Below are positions 35,657 through 43,596 of a stretch of DNA of 64,000 nucleotides, piece by piece. The translations under genes were made by a program, and so were the position numbers. Numbering within the stretch: the first letter of the stretch is position 1; each line of letters starts with the position of its first letter. The notes below the pieces were generated by a model, which was not told the origin of the DNA, searched no databases, and saw only the letters and a list, made by a program, of their open reading frames with translations. Source of the DNA: JAPXLN01 sp033809515 (GTDB lineage Bacteria > Bacillota > Sulfobacillia > Fermentithermobacillales > Fermentithermobacillaceae). Where the stretch lies: contig JAPXLN010000001.1 of the NCBI GenBank assembly GCA_033809515.1, positions 124,001 through 188,000 of the forward strand, in the 5' to 3' direction.

Positions 35657-36277
35657 CTAGCCTCTAGCAAACATAGGCTGTATCCAGTCGCGTAACAAGA
35701 ACTGCAGCCGGCCAAGGAACAACGATATCCGTCCCTCGATGGTGTTACCGAAAGCAGCGCCAAACCTAATCATCATGAAGTACCGTCCGATTTTGCCACA
35801 CGTAGCAACCGTCTTTGACGTCTTGCCTACCGTGAAGAAGAAGTACATCATGGCACAAACCCAGATTACGAGGAACAGCAAGTTCTCAAATTCTCTGAGG
35901 TTACGCATGTTATCGGCTATCTGTACCATGGTCGATCTGGCGCCTCGGGCAATACTATATCCTATGCTCCACCCCATGCCGATGCAAATGGGATACGAGG
36001 CAAGCCAGCCATACTTTCCGCCCCAGAAGCTCCTTGTATAGTATAATGCACCCATAGGGACCAGCAACAGGAACCACCACCGGCCATCCTCAACGACGTG
36101 AGTCTTGTAGTAAGGGATAATGCTCTGGTGCACGCTCAGACAAAGACCGCGGCCAATCACAAGAGCGATAAATGTGTGTTCCGCAAACCGGTAGAAAGGG
36201 TTCTCCTTGATCAGGTACGAGTAGACCGCAAGAGTAAGCAATGCCGCCACCCATATTTGAGGTCTGGTCCATTCCAC
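35657..36277 (-). CDS. cassette gene D, copy 2: polytopic membrane protein, unknown function
   Basis: 206 aa; GTG start with GAGGTG upstream. Homologous along nearly its whole length to D of copies 1/3: same MEWTRPQIW start, KENPFYRFAEHTF motif, KTHVVEDGRWWF, and DNMRNLREFENLLF before the last hydrophobic segment. It differs at scattered positions and at the C-terminus, where it ends in RDWIQPMFARG instead of TDWLKIKA. Five hydrophobic segments. Same genomic order as the other copies. The divergence shows that this copy has not shared the recent homogenisation of copies 1 and 3. Confidence 0.8.
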   Translation of the reverse strand: MEWTRPQIWVAALLTLAVYSYLIKENPFYRFAEHTFIALVIGRGLCLSVHQSIIPYYKTHVVEDGRWWFLLLVPMGALYYTRSFWGGKYGWLASYPICIGMGWSIGYSIARGARSTMVQIADNMRNLREFENLLFLVIWVCAMMYFFFTVGKTSKTVATCGKIGRYFMMIRFGAAFGNTIEGRISLFLGRLQFLLRDWIQPMFARG

Positions 36278-36326
36278 AGAAGTTCACCTCGCTTTCACAA
36301 TTGCCGTCTCGAAGATGATGACGTAA

Positions 36327-37169
36327 TCACACGGCCCTTGCCCTGCCCTTTTGCTTCAGGAAGAACGACACGTTACCCAGTACCACAAGAATCATGATTA
36401 TCAAGTGGCCGAGGCTTTGTGCATCCATAAGGACAGTTGCCTCACCTTTGCGGCCCAGGAGTTTCTCATACTGGGCAGCACCGCTCATCCCTGCCATCAG
36501 TCCCTTAATCTGACCCGATCTCAGGACGCTCATCAACGCAGAGGCCTCAACCGCCAGTGAGCCAACATAGATTTCGCAGTCAGCCCACTCAACCAGATAT
36601 GTACCCACTCCAGGACTTCCTGCGTAGAAGTCGATCAAACCCTTGGAGGTTTCGGCATTCCACTTTTTCACCCTCTCCATTAAAGGCAAGGTAGAAAAGT
36701 GATTACCCCAGAAGTCAGTATTGCCGCAGGTTTTCCAAAAGTCCTCTCGCAGTTCGCGCCAGGTCATGCTCTTCCAGCCTACGAAAACCCAATCGACGCC
36801 GTACTCTGCATTGTAACCGTCAGCCTTGGCCTGCTTTGCCACTCTCTTGCAGACATCCCCTGCTATCATTGCTCCTGCGTTCCACTGAGCCAAACCCACA
36901 ACCTTGAGGTCTTTCTTCAGGCAATGGTAGAACCAGGCTTCCAGCTGCGGTGTCAACTCCGCATTAACTGCGGATCCGAAGGATGCGTCGAAGAACACTA
37001 TCTCTCCTGGCTGACTGTTTTCAATCCAATCAAACACGGACCTGGTCATCTCGCTAATCCCTAGGGGCATGCCAATCGGCTTAAGAACCGGGATTACCAG
37101 GGCCAGTGCCATAAGCAGATACACCATCCGCGGACTAATGTCCTCGAACCTTTCAAAAAACTGCCTCAC
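36327..37169 (-). CDS. cassette gene C, copy 2: membrane-anchored protein, unknown function
   Basis: 280 aa, the same length as C1/C3, from a GTG after GGGAGGGG. N- and C-terminal hydrophobic segments and the central domain are conserved (FFDASFGSAVNAELTPQLEAWFYHC; GVDWVFVGWKSM; DFWKTCGNTDFWGNHFSTLPLMERVKKW; GQIKGLMAGMSGAAQYEKLL). The most conserved block, EDFWKTCGN through RVKKW, is identical in all copies and may mark a functional site. Substitutions cluster in 40-110 and 175-215. No known fold can be assigned by eye. Confidence 0.8.
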   Translation of the reverse strand: MRQFFERFEDISPRMVYLLMALALVIPVLKPIGMPLGISEMTRSVFDWIENSQPGEIVFFDASFGSAVNAELTPQLEAWFYHCLKKDLKVVGLAQWNAGAMIAGDVCKRVAKQAKADGYNAEYGVDWVFVGWKSMTWRELREDFWKTCGNTDFWGNHFSTLPLMERVKKWNAETSKGLIDFYAGSPGVGTYLVEWADCEIYVGSLAVEASALMSVLRSGQIKGLMAGMSGAAQYEKLLGRKGEATVLMDAQSLGHLIIMILVVLGNVSFFLKQKGRARAV

Positions 37170-37225
37170 TCTTGTCCCCTCCCTTCACGACAAAGTGCAT
37201 TTCACAAAAACAAGGCTCGAACGCC

Positions 37226-37888
37226 CTATTGCTGCGTCAGATGACGCCTTTCTATGCCAAGGACCACCCTCCATGTACTGGCGATGCCTCCGAAGTACAC
37301 GCCAATACTGATGGCCCGCCCAACGGCTGCAGTGGGTATCTGTAACGCCCAATCCTTAATTCCGATGAACCCCCCCAACCAACCATCGGTGCCCCAGATG
37401 AACTGCCCAAAAGGAACGTTGGCCAGCATCACAATAAGGGCAAAGCCCATCATGACTGTGGCGTCCATGTTCCTCAGCCTAAAAGCCCTGTAGGCAGCTG
37501 AAGCGATATAGAAAGCAAGGAGCGAGAACATGGTTGAATCCAAGGGTACGCTCACAACCTGGAAGATTGCATCGAACAGTGGGTCGGTATTTGACTTCCA
37601 TATGCCGTATATGCCATAGCTCCAGGCTAAGACAACAGCCCATGCGCTGAATATCCAGTTCTCACGACGCTTTCTGACGTTATTCAAATGAACGCGACTG
37701 AAATTCACTGCGCCCAGACCGAAAGCGCCCAATCCCATGAAATCCAGGGCCCAGCTTATACACGTACGAACCTTCATCCCGTCGGCGAGCCTCATGGCCT
37801 CAGCCGGACCAATCCACTCAAGCCCCCAGCGAAGGATGATCATGATGATCATGAGGATAAACGGAATTTCCCTTTTCAAATCGTGCAC
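37226..37888 (-). CDS. cassette gene B, copy 2: polytopic membrane protein, unknown function
   Basis: 220 aa, five or six hydrophobic segments as in B1/B3 and the conserved tail WRVVLGIERRHL. The site AAGGGGGG is eight bases from a TTG at 37879, probably the true start; the GTG at 37888 is within the site. In copies 1 and 3 that position is CTG. Conserved motifs include LNFSRVH-like VNFSRVHLNNVRKRRENWIFSAWA and FYIASAAYRAFRLRN. The latter is identical in all copies and sits at a membrane-loop boundary. Confidence 0.78.
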   Translation of the reverse strand: MHDLKREIPFILMIIMIILRWGLEWIGPAEAMRLADGMKVRTCISWALDFMGLGAFGLGAVNFSRVHLNNVRKRRENWIFSAWAVVLAWSYGIYGIWKSNTDPLFDAIFQVVSVPLDSTMFSLLAFYIASAAYRAFRLRNMDATVMMGFALIVMLANVPFGQFIWGTDGWLGGFIGIKDWALQIPTAAVGRAISIGVYFGGIASTWRVVLGIERRHLTQQ

Positions 37889-37912
37889 CCCCCTTCAAAC
37901 GGCACATGCTTG

Positions 37913-38746
37913 CTAGAAGTTGTAGAACCTCAGAAAGAAGTTATACTTAGGTGCAAACGTCTCCAGCAGCGCGCCGCAAAGAACCGAAACGAACACAACC
38001 ATACGGATAATGTCCTGGGATACAACACTACCGGTGATAACCGGCTCCTTGGACAGCCACGCAGCCCCGGCGTACAACTCCTCACCGATCATGACATAGT
38101 CACATGATGCAATTAGAAACGGAATCTGCGTCGTTGAACCCGTGGCAACAATCTGAATAGCTCCTGCCAGGGCACCTGCTTCCGCCACCAGAAGCGCTTC
38201 GGCCTGGAACCCCCCGATCAGAAACTGAGCCGCAGGCTTCTCACGAGCGATCATGCCGGTCACGGTCATGGCCCAGGAAAACTGGGAGCCTGTCACGTAC
38301 CTGATATCATCGCTGTTGAAGGCATCGGGCCGCCCGGCCTCGAGATATGCCTGTCTAACGAGGTCCTGATGAACTGCGTTGCACAGATAACTGCTGTCAC
38401 TTACGAGTATCCTGGTATCGTACGACGCACATAGCTTCGCAACGTGGGCCATATACGACCAGTAGGCGAAAGTTCCGGCACCTCCGAGACCTTCGCCGTA
38501 GTTGGCCATATGAACAGGCCGTCCCATCTCAGTAGCACGCCCTACTGCCTCGTCGAAGGAGTCCAATCCCGGTATCTTGCGGATATCCGGCAGCGGCAGA
38601 CCCGCTCTTGCACGGTTTACCGCAATGTACACCAGAACTCCCTGAACCAAGTAGAAAAGGCAGGCTGAAACAGCATTCCTCTGGTTGACCACGAAGCCCA
38701 TTTTGTACTTTGGCGCTTCTGCAGCCAGGTAGAGCAGTTGAAACAT
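37913..38746 (-). CDS. cassette gene A, copy 2: DUF6754-like membrane protein
   Basis: 277 aa, the same length as A1/A3 and the most conserved of the four across copies (PGLDSFDEAVGRATEMGRPVHM identical; FAYWSYMAHVAKLCASYDTRI identical). Differences concentrate in 165-215, near the loop after REKPAAQFLIG, and at the C-terminus. The ATG follows GGAGGTG. Preceded by a consensus promoter and a leader of about 190 nt. First gene of its unit. Function unknown; the family name DUF6754 is from memory. Confidence 0.8.
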   Translation of the reverse strand: MFQLLYLAAEAPKYKMGFVVNQRNAVSACLFYLVQGVLVYIAVNRARAGLPLPDIRKIPGLDSFDEAVGRATEMGRPVHMANYGEGLGGAGTFAYWSYMAHVAKLCASYDTRILVSDSSYLCNAVHQDLVRQAYLEAGRPDAFNSDDIRYVTGSQFSWAMTVTGMIAREKPAAQFLIGGFQAEALLVAEAGALAGAIQIVATGSTTQIPFLIASCDYVMIGEELYAGAAWLSKEPVITGSVVSQDIIRMVVFVSVLCGALLETFAPKYNFFLRFYNF

Positions 38747-38943
38747 TCATGTTCACCTCCTTCGGCGGAGAAGATAGGCCGGTACCCGCCCGCTGTACAG
38801 AACCAGTTGAACTGGCGCATCTGGTACTCCATTGAAAAACCAGACCAAGTTTTACCTGTCGGCTGAGAAGCCCGTGCCTTCGATGACTCTCCATTCGACA
38901 GTATTCGACATGTTTCTAGGGATTCCTCCCACGTAAAATTTTT

Positions 38944-38973
38944 ATTATACACTAAAGCAAAAACTGTTGTCAA
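38944..38973 (-). promoter_or_regulatory. consensus sigma-A promoter of cassette copy 2
   Basis: TTGACA (38968-38973), 18-nt spacer, TATAAT (38944-38949), both perfect, in an AT-rich stretch that contrasts with the surrounding sequence. Predicted start about 38937, leaving a leader of about 190 nt with a short hairpin (CCAGTT/AACTGG near 38810). Confidence 0.85.
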
Positions 38974-39061
38974 ACTAAAAATCTTGCCACCTGGCCGAAA
39001 AGTCTTATTATCACCCTGTAAGCAGCATGACTGGCCATGCTCGCCGAAACCCAGTGGAAAT

Positions 39062-39097
39062 AAACGGGACCCGGGTTTTGAGTCCCGGGTCCCGTTT
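39062..39097 (-). terminator. GC-rich terminator of cassette copy 3
   Basis: Stem AAACGGGACCCGGG (39062-39075) / CCCGGGTCCCGTTT (39084-39097), loop TTTTGAGT as in copy 1, followed by a short T-rich run on the minus strand. Separates copy 3 from the promoter of copy 2, so each cassette is an independent transcription unit. Confidence 0.8.
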
Positions 39098-39135
39098 GAA
39101 AACTCGTTGGGATACTACCAAGTATCCAACATGAA

Positions 39136-39747
39136 TCAGGCCTTTATCTTCAACCAGTCAGTCAGCAAGAAACTCAAGCGACCAAGGAACAGGGAAATTC
39201 GACCCTGAATCGTGTTTGCAAAAGCTGCTCCAAATCTGAGCATCATGAAATAACGCCCTATCTTGCCACATGTGGCAATTGTCTTCGACTCTTTGCCCAC
39301 TGTGAAGAAGAAGTACATCATGGCACAAACCCAGATTGCGAAGAACAGCAAGTCGTCGAATTTCTTAAGATTGACCATTGTATCTGCCAGCTGTACTATT
39401 GTCGACCTGTATCCTCGTGCAAGATCGTATCCCAGATCCCATCCCATTGACAGACAGATAGGATACGATGAAAGCCACCCGTATTTCCCATCCCAAAAGT
39501 ATCTGGTGTAATACATGAGACCGATTGGTACCAAAAGGACAAACCACCAGCGACCGTCTTCGATGACGTGGGTCTTAGTATACGGAATCAACGTCTGATG
39601 TATGCTCATGGTTACACCATGACCCACGGCAAGGCCCACAAAAGTATGCTCAGCAAACCGGTACCAAGGATTCTCTTTCACCAGGTACGAGTAAACCCCA
39701 AGAGTCAGGAAAGCCGCCAGCCATATTTGAGGCCTAGTCCATTCCAC
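39136..39747 (-). CDS. cassette gene D, copy 3: polytopic membrane protein, unknown function
   Basis: 203 aa, protein identical to D1; the one base difference (39192) is a silent Leu codon change. Five hydrophobic segments and the KENPWYRFAEHTF motif. Last gene of the first-transcribed cassette, followed by the GC-rich terminator. Function unknown. Confidence 0.8.
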   Translation of the reverse strand: MEWTRPQIWLAAFLTLGVYSYLVKENPWYRFAEHTFVGLAVGHGVTMSIHQTLIPYTKTHVIEDGRWWFVLLVPIGLMYYTRYFWDGKYGWLSSYPICLSMGWDLGYDLARGYRSTIVQLADTMVNLKKFDDLLFFAIWVCAMMYFFFTVGKESKTIATCGKIGRYFMMLRFGAAFANTIQGRISLFLGRLSFLLTDWLKIKA

Positions 39748-39794
39748 GAAAGTTCACCTCGCTTTCCTTTCCAATCCCAAGTAATAAGTCCGGC

Positions 39795-40637
39795 CTAGAC
39801 GGCACTTCCCCTGCTTTTTTGCTTCAGGAAGAACGACACGTTACCCAGTATGATAAGGATGATGATTATCAAATGGCCCAGGCTTTGCGCATCCATAAGC
39901 ACTGTTGCTTCGCTCGGACGGTTAAGAAGCTTCTCATACTGAGCGGCCCCACTCAAACCCACCATCATGCCCTTAATCTGACCTGATCTCAAAACCGACT
40001 GAAGGCCTGATGCCTGGACAGCTGCAGCACCAACATAGATATCATGTTCGGCCCAGTTGATCAGGTAGGTGCCTACGCCAGGGCTTCCGCTGTCAAACCC
40101 AAGGAACCCCTTGGAGGTTTCAACATCCCACTTCTTGACCCTTTCCATCAGAGGCAGGGTCGAAAAGTGATTTCCCCAGAAGTCCGTGTTGCCGCAAGTC
40201 TTCCAGAAATCCTCCCGCATTTCACGCCAGATCATAGACTTGTATCCCACAAAGACCCAGTCAACACCGTACTCGGCGTTGTACCCGTCTGCCTTGGCCT
40301 GCTCCGCCACTTTCTTGCATACGTCAGCAGCTATCATAGCTCCGGAACTCCACTGAGATATGTTGATTACCTTAACGTCCTTTTTCATGCAATGGTAGAA
40401 CCAGGCCGCAAGCTGTGGGTTCAGCTCTGACGAAGAACCGCCGCCGTAGGCTGAGTCGAAGAATACGATGTCACCCGGGTTGCTATTCTCAATCCAATCG
40501 AATATGACCCTCGTTGACTGATCGACCACTATGGGCATGCCAATAGGCTTGAGAACCGGGATTACCAGGGCCAGCGCCATGAGAAGATACACAATGCGGG
40601 GGTTGATATCTTCAAATCTCTCGAAGAACTGTCTCAT
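39795..40637 (-). CDS. cassette gene C, copy 3: membrane-anchored protein, unknown function
   Basis: 280 aa, identical to C1. Two terminal hydrophobic anchors around a roughly 220-residue domain carrying the invariant EDFWKTCGNTDFWGN block. Start ATG with GGGAGGGG upstream. Its equal length in all copies argues that the whole domain is under selection. Function unknown. Confidence 0.8.
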   Translation of the reverse strand: MRQFFERFEDINPRIVYLLMALALVIPVLKPIGMPIVVDQSTRVIFDWIENSNPGDIVFFDSAYGGGSSSELNPQLAAWFYHCMKKDVKVINISQWSSGAMIAADVCKKVAEQAKADGYNAEYGVDWVFVGYKSMIWREMREDFWKTCGNTDFWGNHFSTLPLMERVKKWDVETSKGFLGFDSGSPGVGTYLINWAEHDIYVGAAAVQASGLQSVLRSGQIKGMMVGLSGAAQYEKLLNRPSEATVLMDAQSLGHLIIIILIILGNVSFFLKQKSRGSAV

Positions 40638-40694
40638 TTACGTTCCCCTCCCTTCACCCGAAACTGCGCTAAACTTCCAGATATGCCCGGGCCA

Positions 40695-41357
40695 TCACTG
40701 TCCCAGGTGACGCCTTTCTATTCCAAGGATTACCCTCCAGCTGCTTGCAATCTGACCGAACACTATACCAAGACTGATCGCCCGGCCAACAGCTGCCGTT
40801 GGGGTCTGCATTACCCAATCCCGTAGTCCCACAAATCCCCCTAAAGGGCCGCTGCTGCTCCATACGAACTCCCCCAGAGGAACGTTAGCCAGCATCACAA
40901 CGAGGGCAATGCCCATCATCAAAGTGGCCTCCACGTTTCTTAGCCTGAAAGCCCTGTAAGCGGCAGAGGCAATGTAGAACGCAAGAAGCGAGTACATAGT
41001 TGCGTCCAGCGTTGTAAAGACGACTTGATAGATGGAATCATACAGTGGATCCTTGTTGCTCTTCCACACACCGTACGCGGCATATCCCCAGGCGCATATA
41101 AGCGCCCAGGCACTGTATATCCAGTGTTCACGGCGCCTGCTGATGTTACCGACATGGACACGGCTGAAGTTCAGAATGCCCATGAGAAAGGCGCCGATAC
41201 CCATGTAGGTCATGGCGTAGCTTATCAGTGCGCGTACTTTCAAAGTGGTGCCGGGAACCAGCAAAGCTTCCACCGGGCCAATCCACTCAAACGCCCACCG
41301 CGCTATTATCATGATGATCATGATGATAAACGGAACTTCTCTTTTCAGCTCAGACAC
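40695..41357 (-). CDS. cassette gene B, copy 3: polytopic membrane protein, unknown function
   Basis: 220 aa, identical to B1. Five or six membrane segments. As in copy 1, the GTG at 41357 lies inside its own Shine-Dalgarno, and a CTG at 41348 sits at the ideal eight-base spacing where copy 2 has TTG. Located between A and C with short gaps. Function unknown. Confidence 0.78.
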   Translation of the reverse strand: MSELKREVPFIIMIIMIIARWAFEWIGPVEALLVPGTTLKVRALISYAMTYMGIGAFLMGILNFSRVHVGNISRRREHWIYSAWALICAWGYAAYGVWKSNKDPLYDSIYQVVFTTLDATMYSLLAFYIASAAYRAFRLRNVEATLMMGIALVVMLANVPLGEFVWSSSGPLGGFVGLRDWVMQTPTAAVGRAISLGIVFGQIASSWRVILGIERRHLGQ

Positions 41358-41389
41358 CTCCCTTCAGTTGCCACTGTGAAGACCAAATC

Positions 41390-42223
41390 CTAGTAATTCA
41401 GCAAAGTCTTGAGGAAGTTGTGCTCAGGAGCGAAAGTCTCAAGCAAGGTTCCGGCCACAATCATGACAAACACGGCCACACGGTAGATGTCCTGCGACAC
41501 AACGCTGCCGGTGATGACTGGCTCCTTGGAGATATACGCAGCGCCGGCAAACATTTCCTCGCCGATGAGAGTGTAGTCACACGTGGCAATGAAGAACGGA
41601 GTCTGGGAAGTATTGTACTGGGCTGATACCTGGATAGCTCCTTCCAGACAACCTGCCTCAGCCAGGATAAGACACTCAGCGTAGAAGTAACCGATCAGGA
41701 ACTGAGCTGCAGGCTTCTCGCGAGCGATCATACCGGCCACTCCCATAGTCCAGGCAAACTGGGTGCCTGACAGATACCTGATGTCGTCTCTGTTGAACGC
41801 ATCAGGGCGTCCGGCCTCAAGAAATGCCTGCCTGACGATTTCCTGGTGTACCGCGTTGCACAGATAGCTGCTGTCGGTAACGATGATCCTGGTGTCATAG
41901 GATGCGCACAGCTTTGCAACGTGGGCCATATACGACCAATATGCGAAGGTACCCGAACCGCCAAGCCCTTCACTGTAGTTGGTCATATGGACCGGCCGAC
42001 CCATTTCCGTGGCACGTCCTACTGCCTCGTCGAAGGAATCCAGCCCGGGTATTCTGCGAATCTCCGGGAGAGGCAAACCCGCTCTTGCGCGATTTACGCC
42101 CCACCAAATCAAGATCCCTTGAACAACGTAGAACAGACAGGCAAAGACCGCGTTCTTCTGGTTGACCACGAACCCCATCTTGTACTTAGGCGCTTCTGCC
42201 GCCAGATAGAGCAGTTGAAACAT
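41390..42223 (-). CDS. cassette gene A, copy 3: DUF6754-like membrane protein
   Basis: 277 aa, one residue different from A1 (Val20, as in copy 2). First gene of the cassette nearest the upstream end of the array. Its AAGGAGGTG site lies exactly where similarity to copy 1 ends; beyond it the upstream region is unrelated to those of copies 1 and 2. Two hydrophobic segments flank the DUF6754-like domain. Function unknown. Confidence 0.8.
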   Translation of the reverse strand: MFQLLYLAAEAPKYKMGFVVNQKNAVFACLFYVVQGILIWWGVNRARAGLPLPEIRRIPGLDSFDEAVGRATEMGRPVHMTNYSEGLGGSGTFAYWSYMAHVAKLCASYDTRIIVTDSSYLCNAVHQEIVRQAFLEAGRPDAFNRDDIRYLSGTQFAWTMGVAGMIAREKPAAQFLIGYFYAECLILAEAGCLEGAIQVSAQYNTSQTPFFIATCDYTLIGEEMFAGAAYISKEPVITGSVVSQDIYRVAVFVMIVAGTLLETFAPEHNFLKTLLNY

Positions 42224-42241
42224 TCATTTCACCTCCTTCTG

Positions 42242-42446
42242 TAAAAAATGTCGCACGACCGGACCCCGGCTACATAGCATTCTTGCGATGTAAGACCTGT
42301 TCATTACTGCGACTTAAGGGTTCATCCGTGCGACTTGCAACAGTATTACTATTCGATATATCTCACCAAAATCCTTCTTGATTCGCACAATATGTCGAAG
42401 TGTGTCGGCCGTCGGCGGTTTTGGCGGGCACGCCCGCAGCCCGTTC
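42242..42446 (-). promoter_or_regulatory. upstream region of cassette copy 3 with repeated TCGCA motif
   Basis: No gene seen. On the minus strand, three spaced imperfect repeats read AAGTCGCACGGATGAAC, AAGTCGCAGTAATGAAC and ACATCGCAAGAATG within about 42280-42335, with an inverted GTGCGACAT near 42250. A plain consensus promoter like those of copies 1 and 2 is absent; TTGGTG with TAATAC at short spacing is the nearest. An inverted repeat GCGGGC/GCCCGC lies at about 42424-42437. Possibly a regulator-binding array. Confidence 0.4.
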
Positions 42447-42489
42447 AAAAATCAAGGCCCCAGCCATGGCTTTTACCAGGCCGGGGCCT
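42447..42489 (-). terminator. terminator of the S9-type hydrolase gene
   Basis: Stem AGGCCCC (42455-42461)/GGGGCCT (42483-42489), extended by GGC/GCC pairs, with five T's (42447-42451) following on the minus strand. Lies 17 bp after the hydrolase stop. Confidence 0.75.
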
Positions 42490-42505
42490 GCAGCGTAATC
42501 AATGC

Positions 42506-43483
42506 CTACAAGCTCACAGGATAGGGCGGGTTCAGGTATCTGGCCAGAAACTCGTATATCTCCTTACGAGACTCTTTGGCAAGCCTAGTGTCTATCCTGT
42601 CAAACACATGTCCGCCGGGAGCGTTGTCGTAGATCTTGTACTCAAACTCCTTGCCCGCAGCCTTCAGCGACTTAATCAGATGCTCAACCTCCAGGACGTT
42701 CACATCCTCGTCGTTGGTGGTCGTATGAACTAGGAGAGGAGTCTCCAGCTTGTCAGCATGCCAGGCAGGTGAGCGTTTCCTGTACTCCTTGGGATCCTGA
42801 GCGGCGGTTCTCCCTATGTGATACGGCGCAGCAAAGAGCTCTTGATAGTAGGGCCCCTTGTACCCCATCCGGGCCACCAAATCGCTGACAGGAACCCCTG
42901 CATAAGCTACCTTATAAGCTTCAGGGTAACGGAAGATGTTGAAGAGAGTGATAAAGCCGCCGTGGCTCCATCCCATGATACCCACTCGATCAGAATCTAC
43001 CAGAGGCTCATTTTCGATCATGAAATTGCGCCCTTCCAGGCAATCCTCTACTTCCAGCCCACCGTAGTCAATAAACCTGTAGAACTGGCCACCGTAACCT
43101 GTACTTCCCCGGTAGTCAGGCGCCACAACTATGTACCCCTGGCTTACGAGCTCCTTAATTATGTGGGCCGAACCGGTGCTGAAATTGGAGTGCACTCCGC
43201 CGTGAACGAAAACCATGAGCGGGTACTTCTTGCTCATGTCTGCGTCTTTCGGCACGAAAGTATAGGCCCGGATCTTCAAGGGATTCCCCCTATCCTGGGA
43301 CGACTGCGCCGCCGGATTTGCAGGAGGAGGACCAATGTAGGTAACTTTGTCAACGATGGCTGTATCTTGCATCACCTGGAACCAATGTACGTCATCTATG
43401 GCCTTTGCCAAAGACGAAAACGTCTGGCCCAGGCCTGCCTGTTGTCGCTTGAGCTCCTCAATCTGCTTCTTGAGTTCCTCCAT
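42506..43483 (-). CDS. alpha/beta hydrolase of the S9 (prolyl oligopeptidase) type, no propeller
   Basis: 325 aa. The N-terminal 35 residues form a helix with heptad character (MEELKKQIEELKRQQAGL), then an S9 catalytic domain: VFVHGGVHSNFS (oxyanion region), APDYRGSTGYG, nucleophile GWSHGG (Ser near 172), acid TTNDEDVN (near 255) and His in PGGHVFD (near 290). There is no beta-propeller, so substrate gating must differ from the peptidase at 2826. ATG at 43483 with GGGGG about ten bases upstream. Has its own terminator. Between serS and the membrane cassette array. Could be an esterase rather than a peptidase. Confidence 0.82.
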   Translation of the reverse strand: MEELKKQIEELKRQQAGLGQTFSSLAKAIDDVHWFQVMQDTAIVDKVTYIGPPPANPAAQSSQDRGNPLKIRAYTFVPKDADMSKKYPLMVFVHGGVHSNFSTGSAHIIKELVSQGYIVVAPDYRGSTGYGGQFYRFIDYGGLEVEDCLEGRNFMIENEPLVDSDRVGIMGWSHGGFITLFNIFRYPEAYKVAYAGVPVSDLVARMGYKGPYYQELFAAPYHIGRTAAQDPKEYRKRSPAWHADKLETPLLVHTTTNDEDVNVLEVEHLIKSLKAAGKEFEYKIYDNAPGGHVFDRIDTRLAKESRKEIYEFLARYLNPPYPVSL

Positions 43484-43596
43484 GAACAAACAGCCCCCTT
43501 ACCGTATTTCCCATTAGATATTTCTTGTATCGAAATACTTCCACGAAACTGTTTGTTACTCCTGCCTGAATATTAGCTTGCACGTTCTCCAATCTG

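Larger units (their letters stand above)
39064..42241. repeat. 3178-bp direct repeat, copy 3
   Basis: Near-identical to 32056-35233 (offset 7008 bp). Differences seen at 39192, 42166 and 42206; one changes a residue in gene A, the others are silent. Confidence 0.95.

Noticed and set aside
38617..38973. 118-aa ORF in the leader of cassette copy 2
   Set aside because: Starts on the promoter itself, and the homologous copy-1 leader has an in-frame stop.
32056..42241. Composite transposon flanked by long direct repeats
   Set aside because: The repeats contain only cassette genes; no transposase, terminal inverted repeats or target duplications seen.
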